From: Chitinilyticum piscinae | GTDB taxonomy: Bacteria > Pseudomonadota > Gammaproteobacteria > Burkholderiales > Chitinibacteraceae | Assembly: GCF_015223195.1 (NCBI RefSeq) | Contig: NZ_JADFUA010000008.1 | Location: 1-64,000, forward strand | Direction: 5' to 3' | Length of the DNA: 64,000 nt | Part shown: positions 58,473 to 64,000 of the stretch, one piece after another | How the letters are laid out: each line of letters opens with the position of its first letter | How positions within the stretch are numbered: the stretch's first letter is position 1 | Program-made: the position numbers and the translations under genes | The notes under the pieces: generated by a model | What the model saw: only the letters and a program-made list of their open reading frames with translations | Told to the model about the DNA's origin: nothing | Databases searched by the model: none

Positions 58473-59216
58473 TTAGTTCATGAACATACCGCCATTCACG
58501 TGAATGGTGTTGCCGGTAATGTACGAGGCACGATCGCTGGCGAGGAAGCCAACGGCATCGGCGATTTCTTTGGGCTCGCCCAGACGACCCAGAGCGATGT
58601 TCTCCAGCAACTTGGCTTTCTGTTCTTCCGGCAGAACCTTGGTCATGTCGGTATCAATAAAACCTGGCGCCACCGCATTCACGGTTACACCGCGGCTACC
58701 GATTTCCTTCGCGAGCGACTTGGTAAAGCCGAACAGCGCGGCCTTGGCCGCGGAATAGTTGGTCTGGCCGGCATTACCGGTTGCGCCTACTACAGAAGCG
58801 ATATTGATGATGCGCCCCCAGCGCGCCTTCATCATGCCGCGCATGACCGCCTTGCTGAGTTGATACACCGGCTTCAGATTGGTATCCATGATGGCATCCC
58901 ATTCTTCATCCTTCATGCGCATCAGCAGATTGTCACGGGTAATGCCGGCGTTGTTCACCAGAATGGCGACCGGACCATACTCCTTCTCGATCGCGCTGAT
59001 GATGGCTTCGCAGGCACCTGCTTCGGTCACATTCAGCCGCATGCCCGCACCCTGGGCACCGGCAGCCTTCAGATAAGCGGTAATGGCATCTGCGCCAGTG
59101 TCACTGGTTGCGGTGCCGATTACGGTTGCCCCCTGGCTGGCCAGTTCCAGCGCGATGGCTTGACCGATGCCACGGGACGCGCCGGTAACCAGCGCGATCT
59201 TGCCTGCAAGACTCAT
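58473..59216 (-). CDS. fabG: 3-oxoacyl-ACP reductase
   Basis: A 247-residue short-chain dehydrogenase. NADPH binding is by TGASRGIGQA near the N-terminus and the NNAG motif; the catalytic Ser-Tyr-Lys includes NYSAAKAAL. It reduces beta-ketoacyl-ACP. The ATG at 59216 follows GGGGA; an ORF extension to 59291 was rejected. A CATACCC motif and a 105-bp gap separate it from fabD. Confidence 0.96.
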   Translation of the reverse strand: MSLAGKIALVTGASRGIGQAIALELASQGATVIGTATSDTGADAITAYLKAAGAQGAGMRLNVTEAGACEAIISAIEKEYGPVAILVNNAGITRDNLLMRMKDEEWDAIMDTNLKPVYQLSKAVMRGMMKARWGRIINIASVVGATGNAGQTNYSAAKAALFGFTKSLAKEIGSRGVTVNAVAPGFIDTDMTKVLPEEQKAKLLENIALGRLGEPKEIADAVGFLASDRASYITGNTIHVNGGMFMN

Positions 59217-59320
59217 CGAAAATCCCCTTCGTGTGTGCACCCATCCATGCGGGAGCAGCATATAGATCGTAACGTATATAGCCAGAGGCAAGCACTTAAG
59301 CTGGCCTCAGCCCCATACCC

Positions 59321-60250
59321 TTAGATTACAGCCTTCAGCTCGTCAAACGAGGCCAGCCCGGTCAGCGCCACATGCTGCGCCTCGGCGGCCAGACGCTTGT
59401 TCAACCCAACCAGCACCTTGCCCGGACCACATTCGGCAATCACCGATACACCATCGGCAGCCATCTTCTGCACGGTGTCGACCCAGCGCACCGGCTGATA
59501 CAGCTGCCGCGTCAAGGCATCGCGAATCTGGGCCGGATCGGTGTAGGCGGCGACATCAGCGTTGTGAATCACCGGGAAAGTCGGAGCTGAAACGGCAATG
59601 CCGGCCAGCGCGGCAGCAAGCTTCTCGGCGGCTGGCTTCATCAGCGCGCAGTGCGATGGTACCGATACCGGCAGCGGCAGCGCGCGCTTGGCCCCCTTGT
59701 CTTTACAAAGACCCATGGCACGCTCGACCGCCGCCTTGTTACCGGCAATCACGACCTGTCCCTGCGAATTGAAATTGACCGCCTCGACCACTTCCCCCTG
59801 CGCAGCCTCTGAGCAAGCAGCAATAATATCGGCATCGGCCAGCCCAAGAATCGCCGCCATGGCACCAACACCTTCCGGTACCGCAGCCTGCATCGCTTCG
59901 GCGCGCAGGCGTACCAGACGCACTGCATCAGCGAAGGCGATCGAGCCGGCACAGGCCAGCGCGGTGTATTCACCGAGCGAATGGCCTGCAGCTACCACCG
60001 GCAGCGCTCCACCCCGCGCAGTCCATGCACGGAACACAGCCACGCCGGCTGTCAACATTAATGGCTGGGTGTTGACGGTGGCATTGATCACCGCCGCATC
60101 AGCATCCGGTTGGCACATGGCCCACAGATCCTGCCCCAGAACCGCACTGGCTTCTTCGAAGGTCTGACGCACGCTGGCATCATCGGCAAAACCGGCCATC
60201 ATGCCCAGGGATTGCGAACCTTGCCCCGGAAAAACAAACGCAAGCGACAT
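59321..60250 (-). CDS. fabD: Malonyl-CoA ACP transacylase
   Basis: A 309-residue acyltransferase. The N-terminal FVFPGQGSQSLGMMAGFA and the nucleophile elbow GHSLGEYTALAC (Ser near residue 95) are complete, and the late QLYQPVRWVDTVQ segment is present. It transfers malonyl from CoA to ACP. It lies 59 bases after fabH. Confidence 0.96.
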   Translation of the reverse strand: MSLAFVFPGQGSQSLGMMAGFADDASVRQTFEEASAVLGQDLWAMCQPDADAAVINATVNTQPLMLTAGVAVFRAWTARGGALPVVAAGHSLGEYTALACAGSIAFADAVRLVRLRAEAMQAAVPEGVGAMAAILGLADADIIAACSEAAQGEVVEAVNFNSQGQVVIAGNKAAVERAMGLCKDKGAKRALPLPVSVPSHCALMKPAAEKLAAALAGIAVSAPTFPVIHNADVAAYTDPAQIRDALTRQLYQPVRWVDTVQKMAADGVSVIAECGPGKVLVGLNKRLAAEAQHVALTGLASFDELKAVI

Positions 60251-60309
60251 TTTCTGCTCCTAGCTGCAAAACGGGCAAAGCTCGCCCATTGCATGATCAA
60301 ATCAGTTAA

Positions 60310-61266
60310 TCAGAAACGGGCCAGCACCGAACCCCAGGCAAACCCGCCACCAATGCCTTCCATCAGAATGGTTTGTCCGCGCTGGATGCGGCCGCTTTTC
60401 ACCCCGGCATCCAGCGCCAAAGGAATCGACGCAGCCGAAGTATTGCCATGCTCGCCAACAGTCACGATGACCTTCTCCATCGACAGATGCAGGTGCTTGG
60501 CAGTGGACTCGATGATGCGGATATTGGCCTGATGCGGCACCAGCCAGTCAATGGCTTCCTTGGCCAGACCGGCTTTGGCAAGCGTTTCCTCGGCAACGGC
60601 TGAAAGCGCCTTTACGGCAAACTTGAACACAGCACTGCCATCCATATGGATATAAGCTTCACCGTCAATGGCGTTGGCAACCGCACGCCCCGGCGTTTTC
60701 AGGATACCGTTATAGCGCCCGTCGGCATGCAGGTGGGTAGCCAGAATGCCAGTTTCGGCATCGGCTTTCAGCACCACTGCCCCGGCACCATCGCCAAACA
60801 GTACGCAGGTATTGCGGTCGTCCCAGTTGACGATATTCGAGAGCTTTTCTGCGCCGACAACGACGGCACACTTTGACGCGCCGCTCTTGATGAACTGGTC
60901 CGCAGTGGTCAGCGCATAGACAAAGCCTGCACACACCGCTTGCATATCAAATGCGGGAAAACCATGTACACCCAGCTTTTCCTGCAGGATGCACGCAGTC
61001 GACGGAAAAATGCTGTCCGGCGTGGTGGTCGCCACGATCAGCAAATCAACGTCTTCGGCAGTGACGCCGGCACTGGCCAGCGCAGCTTCGACCGCCTTGA
61101 GGGCCATGTCCGATGTCATTTCTTCCGGAGCTGCAATATGGCGCTGATGAATACCGGTTCGCGCGACAATCCATTCATCGCTGGTATCGACCCGCTGCGC
61201 CAGATCATGATTGCTCAGCACCTTGGCCGGCAGATAGCTGCCGGTACCGGCAATGCGTGAAAACAT
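60310..61266 (-). CDS. fabH: Beta-ketoacyl-ACP synthase III
   Basis: A 318-residue initiating condensing enzyme. The catalytic Cys is in [12 protein letters not shown], His in [10 protein letters not shown], and Asn in [10 protein letters not shown]. It condenses acetyl-CoA with malonyl-ACP to start each chain. The ATG at 61266 has AGGAG 5 bases upstream; the GTG two codons upstream would overlap that ribosome-binding site. Confidence 0.96.
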   Translation of the reverse strand: MFSRIAGTGSYLPAKVLSNHDLAQRVDTSDEWIVARTGIHQRHIAAPEEMTSDMALKAVEAALASAGVTAEDVDLLIVATTTPDSIFPSTACILQEKLGVHGFPAFDMQAVCAGFVYALTTADQFIKSGASKCAVVVGAEKLSNIVNWDDRNTCVLFGDGAGAVVLKADAETGILATHLHADGRYNGILKTPGRAVANAIDGEAYIHMDGSAVFKFAVKALSAVAEETLAKAGLAKEAIDWLVPHQANIRIIESTAKHLHLSMEKVIVTVGEHGNTSAASIPLALDAGVKSGRIQRGQTILMEGIGGGFAWGSVLARF

Positions 61267-61287
61267 AAGCACTCCTTGGTGAATTCG

Positions 61288-62334
61288 TCAGGCCTGCACG
61301 GCGTCAGCCGGCGCAGCACTGAGATCGGCCAGCTGCTGCTGCACCTGATCGGTAATTCGCTGGATCACACCAGCACGCGCCTCTTCCAGCGCCTGCTTGA
61401 GCGCCCAGTAAAAAGCCAGCTCATCAGCACCGCCATGACTCTTGATCACAATGCCGCGCAAGCCCAGCAGCGATGCGCCATTATAGCGCCGGGGATCGAC
61501 ACGCTTCTTGAAGCGCCCGAGTACAGGCAAAGCAACGAGCCCGATCAGCTTGGTGAGCAGGCTACGGTTAAACTCTTCCTTGATGAAATCGGACATCATC
61601 TTGGCCAGGCCTTCCGATGCCTTCAGTGCGATATTGCCGGGGAAACCATCGCAGGCAACCACATCGACATTGCCACTATACAGATCATCGCCCTCGACAT
61701 TGCCGATGAAGTTCAGGTGCGTGCGGCGCAGCAGCTCAGCCGCCCCCTTCACCTGCTCGTTACCCTTCATTTCTTCTTCACCGACATTGAGCAGACCGAC
61801 ACGCGGGCTGGGTACATGCTGTACGGCCGAATAGAGCGCCGACCCCATGATGGCGAAGTGCACCAGTTGCTCGGAGGTGGCATCCACATTGGCCCCCAGA
61901 TCAAGCACACAGGTCTCCCCACCCTTCCGAGTTGGCAGCATCTTGGCGATTGCCGGACGATCCACGCCGGGAATGGTCTTGAGCACGAAGCGGGCAGTGG
62001 CCATCAGTGCACCGGTATTGCCGGCCGACACACAGGCACTGGCTTCGCCGGTTTTGACAAGATTGATCGCCACACGCATCGACGAATCTTTTTTGTTCTT
62101 CATCGCCGATTGCGGCGATTCATCCATGGTGACGATTTCGCTGGCCGGATGCAGGCGCAGGCGCGGGCCGGTTTCGGCCTTGCGCGCCTTCAGCTCGGCC
62201 GTGATCGCATCGGGCAAGCCGACGAGAACAACGTCCACATCGGCATGCTCGCGCAGGAAGCGCAGCACGGCGGGGATGGTGACATGCGTACCATGGTCAC
62301 CGCCCATGGCATCTACGGCAATGGTAATTTCCAT
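61288..62334 (-). CDS. plsX: Phosphate acyltransferase PlsX
   Basis: A 348-residue enzyme that makes acyl-phosphate from acyl-ACP for phospholipid synthesis. The N-terminus is [20 protein letters not shown], with [18 protein letters not shown] and [19 protein letters not shown] as family landmarks. It sits between rpmF and fabH in the usual order. A strong hairpin lies in its leader, ending 20 bases before the ATG. Confidence 0.96.
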   Translation of the reverse strand: MEITIAVDAMGGDHGTHVTIPAVLRFLREHADVDVVLVGLPDAITAELKARKAETGPRLRLHPASEIVTMDESPQSAMKNKKDSSMRVAINLVKTGEASACVSAGNTGALMATARFVLKTIPGVDRPAIAKMLPTRKGGETCVLDLGANVDATSEQLVHFAIMGSALYSAVQHVPSPRVGLLNVGEEEMKGNEQVKGAAELLRRTHLNFIGNVEGDDLYSGNVDVVACDGFPGNIALKASEGLAKMMSDFIKEEFNRSLLTKLIGLVALPVLGRFKKRVDPRRYNGASLLGLRGIVIKSHGGADELAFYWALKQALEEARAGVIQRITDQVQQQLADLSAAPADAVQA

Positions 62335-62353
62335 CAGGCTTTCCAGAATGACG

Positions 62354-62387
62354 AACGGCGCAAACAGGAAATCCTGCTTGCGCCGTT
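62354..62387 (-). repeat. Strong hairpin in the rpmF-plsX gap
   Basis: A 10-bp perfect stem (AACGGCGCAA / TTGCGCCGTT) continues after one mismatch into CAGGA/TCCTG with a two-base loop. No T run follows on the minus strand. Its position, 20 bases before the plsX ATG and 35 bases after the rpmF stop, fits an RNA processing or stability element that sets ribosomal-protein versus lipid-enzyme output. Confidence 0.65.
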
Positions 62388-62421
62388 AGCGTAACCCTTT
62401 GCTTGCGCAAGGATTATTGAA

Positions 62422-62598
62422 TTACTCGCCCTTGGCCTTAACGACACGGCGGCCCTTGTAGAAGCCATCCGGGCTAACGTGGTGCGGACGATGCACGGTG
62501 CCGCGCTCGTCAACCGCGATCGCCGGAGCGGTCAGAAAATCGTGAGCGCGATGCATGCCACGCTTGGACGGGGACTTTTTGTTCTGTTGAACGGCCAT
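62422..62598 (-). CDS. rpmF: 50S ribosomal protein L32
   Basis: A 58-residue ribosomal protein (too short for standard ORF cut-offs). It begins [20 protein letters not shown] and ends with [20 protein letters not shown]. The zinc-binding cysteines of some L32 proteins are absent, with His in the region instead (VHRPHH). GGAG precedes the ATG. It links ribosome and lipid synthesis, as in most proteobacteria. Confidence 0.97.
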   Translation of the reverse strand: MAVQQNKKSPSKRGMHRAHDFLTAPAIAVDERGTVHRPHHVSPDGFYKGRRVVKAKGE

Positions 62599-62635
62599 GA
62601 TTACTACTCCTTGAAAACCAGTTTTTCAGTTTCAG

Positions 62636-63124
62636 TTATTCCGCTTTCCTGGTTTTCAACTGAGCCAGGACAGCAAACGGATTCGGTTTTTCCGCCACGA
62701 TGGTGACATCGCCTTCGGCGCACACCTCATGACGCGGCGCATACGGCAGCGCCAGCAATACTTCTTCTTCCACCAGAGCCAGCACATCCAGCTCCGGATC
62801 AATGACCATACCTTCGAGGTCTTCGTCGGCGGCTTCCGCCTCATCAATGGCGGACTCGTCGGCAAATAGCGTCAGCACGGTTTCGCACTTGACCGGCAGG
62901 CGCATCGGCTTCAGACAGCGCTGACAGGCGAGCTGCAGCTCGCCAGACACGGCCAGATACAGCCAGGGACGCTCCAGCTTGTCGACCCCACCTTCCAGCT
63001 CCCAGTCAAGCTGCGCAACCGGATCGAGCACCAGCTCGGCCAGGCGGGACAGCTCCGCAACCGCAACCTGCCCGGACATCCGCGCACGGGAAACCGCGAA
63101 TTCTGCGCTATCAATCACCGACAT
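62636..63124 (-). CDS. yceD: YceD/DUF177 family protein, 23S rRNA accumulation factor
   Basis: A 162-residue protein of the DUF177 family. The conserved CQRCLKPMRLPV motif lies at about residues 62-73, followed by an acidic region (DESAIDEAEAADEDLEGMVI) and the C-terminal ALPYAPRHEVC. YceD is reported to be needed for normal 23S rRNA accumulation. It heads the rpmF-plsX-fab operon and is divergent from maf with an 89-bp gap. Confidence 0.92.
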   Translation of the reverse strand: MSVIDSAEFAVSRARMSGQVAVAELSRLAELVLDPVAQLDWELEGGVDKLERPWLYLAVSGELQLACQRCLKPMRLPVKCETVLTLFADESAIDEAEAADEDLEGMVIDPELDVLALVEEEVLLALPYAPRHEVCAEGDVTIVAEKPNPFAVLAQLKTRKAE

Positions 63125-63213
63125 GGCAAGCCTGGGTCACCGAGAAACCGCGCATGATACAATGCCCGCCGTTGAGCTGTCAAAAGCTTCCGTAACCCCG
63201 GAGCACCGATTAT

Positions 63214-63810
63214 ATGTCGCAAAAACAAGCCACTCTGCCACTGGTACTGGCCTCGACCTCACCCTACCGTCGCGAATTACTGCAACGACTGGCCTACCCG
63301 TTCGAGGTCGCCAGCCCCGAAGTGGACGAAACACCACAGGCCGGAGAGAGTGCACACGCCACCAGCCTGCGGCTGGCGATTGCCAAGGCTCAGGCATTGC
63401 AATCCCGTTTCCCCGCCCACTTGCTGATCGGCTCGGACCAGGTCGCGCTGCTGAACGGGGTACAACTAGGCAAACCGGGCACGCATGAGCGTGCCGTGGC
63501 ACAACTGCAGCAGATGCGCGGACGCAGCATTGAATTCCATACCGCACTGGCGCTGTACAACAGCCAGAGTGGCACCACCCAGACGCATGTCGACATCACC
63601 CGGGTAACGATGCGCCAGTACAGCGACGACACCATCGAACGTTACCTGCGCCACGAACAACCCTACAACTGTGCCGGCAGCGCGAAAACGGAAGGCCTGG
63701 GCGTCATCCTGATCGAGCGCATCGACAACAGCGACCCGACAGCGATCATTGGCCTGCCGATGATCGCCCTCACCGCGATGCTACTCGAAGAAGGAGTGCA
63801 ACTGGTATGA
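63214..63810 (+). CDS. Maf/YceF family nucleotide pyrophosphatase
   Basis: A 198-residue Maf-type house-cleaning pyrophosphatase. The signature is LASTSPYRRELLQRL (residues 10-24), followed by SPEVDETPQAGE and GSDQVALLNG. The Ser-x-Tyr pattern and position next to yceD point to the YceF (7-methyl-GTP) subgroup rather than the dTTP/UTP one. It overlaps the next gene by 4 bases (ATGA). Confidence 0.92.
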   Translation: MSQKQATLPLVLASTSPYRRELLQRLAYPFEVASPEVDETPQAGESAHATSLRLAIAKAQALQSRFPAHLLIGSDQVALLNGVQLGKPGTHERAVAQLQQMRGRSIEFHTALALYNSQSGTTQTHVDITRVTMRQYSDDTIERYLRHEQPYNCAGSAKTEGLGVILIERIDNSDPTAIIGLPMIALTAMLLEEGVQLV

Positions 63811-64000
63811 GCGGCACCCTCTATCTGATCCCGACCCCGCTGGGTGGCGACACGTTGAGCGACATCCTGCCTGCGGATGTGATCGCCATTGCACAAGAGC
63901 TCACGCATTTCATTGTCGAGGCCCCGAAAACGGCGCGCGCCCATCTCAAGCTCTTTGGTACTCCGCACGAATTGCGCAGCCTGTGGATGCAGGAGTTGAA
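63807..64000 (+). CDS. RsmI-like SAM-dependent methyltransferase (tetrapyrrole methylase fold), partial
   Basis: Only the first 64 codons are inside the window. They read SGTLYLIPTPLGGDTLSDIL, then VIAIAQELTHFIVEAPKTAR. The start resembles RsmI (LYVVATPIGN) but is divergent, and the RsmI EDTR motif is replaced by EAPKTAR. This is the RsmI-like paralogue often found next to maf in beta-proteobacteria. Its start overlaps the maf stop by 4 bases. The true substrate is unknown. Confidence 0.85.
   Translation, partial: MSGTLYLIPTPLGGDTLSDILPADVIAIAQELTHFIVEAPKTARAHLKLFGTPHELRSLWMQEL

Overview
The window is GC-rich chromosomal DNA of a betaproteobacterium, most likely of the order Neisseriales. 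This placement is an inference from gene content and gene order: cysE-iscR-iscS with the full isc operon, rsmI/lpoA-yraN-diaA-dolP, yceD-rpmF-plsX-fabHDG-acpP-fabF, and DUF1631, DUF2322 and DUF1289 proteins. No species call can be made from sequence reading alone. Nearly every base is accounted for by dense, ordinary chromosomal genes. I see no prophage, insertion sequence, CRISPR array, plasmid gene or classical defence island.

Layout. 1-146: leader (boxA) and promoter of a ribosomal RNA operon that is transcribed leftwards out of the window. 383-2322: two-gene operon of a calcineurin-like phosphatase of the PlcP/LpxH superfamily and a GT4 glycosyltransferase, preceded by a good Pho-box candidate; this looks like phosphate-starvation lipid remodelling. 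2449-9058: DUF1289, GNAT and HDOD proteins, a small basic exported protein, an extended GH3 NagZ-like enzyme, and a hybrid histidine kinase paired with a small exported sulfite-oxidase-fold protein. 9189-14783: rlmD, an orphan sugar-binding lipoprotein-like ABC receptor, a GGDEF diguanylate cyclase and a DUF445 protein. 14952-18589: tRNA-Leu(CAA), rsmI, and the divergent envelope/replication cluster lpoA-yraN-diaA-dolP. 18698-31801: a complete glycogen cluster (glgB-glgX-pgm-glgC-glgA-glgP leftwards, malQ rightwards). 31935-38273: a TDT transporter, a small uncharacterised membrane-protein pair (one frameshifted at a G6 tract), a TPR/Sel1-like lipoprotein and a large MscS-family channel. 38439-46249: cysE and the isc Fe-S operon (iscR-S-U-A-hscB-hscA-fdx-iscX) followed by an HD-GYP-like protein that has lost its HD dyad. 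46260-56434: EF-hand protein, DUF2322, a small membrane protein, rhlE, prmB, an ankyrin protein, pabC-pabB, a lipocalin and DUF1631. 56706-63124: the fatty-acid synthesis operon with rpmF and yceD. 63214-64000: maf/yceF and the start of a second RsmI-like methylase.

How the parts work together. The glycogen genes form a closed loop: Pgm and GlgC make ADP-glucose, GlgA and GlgB build glycogen, and GlgP, GlgX and MalQ degrade it. CysE provides the cysteine precursor whose sulfur IscS mobilises; an IscR type-1-like operator overlaps the iscR promoter. PlsX, FabH/D/G/F and AcpP supply acyl chains for phospholipids, and the PlcP-like/glycosyltransferase pair may recycle phospholipid headgroups when phosphate is short.

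The least explained signals are non-coding: a recurrent intergenic GTATA...TATACCC motif family, a 105-bp folded palindrome between iscS and iscU, and hairpins in several intra-operon gaps. The least explained coding features are the kinase/sulfite-oxidase-fold pair, the degenerate HD-GYP protein and the G6 frameshift.
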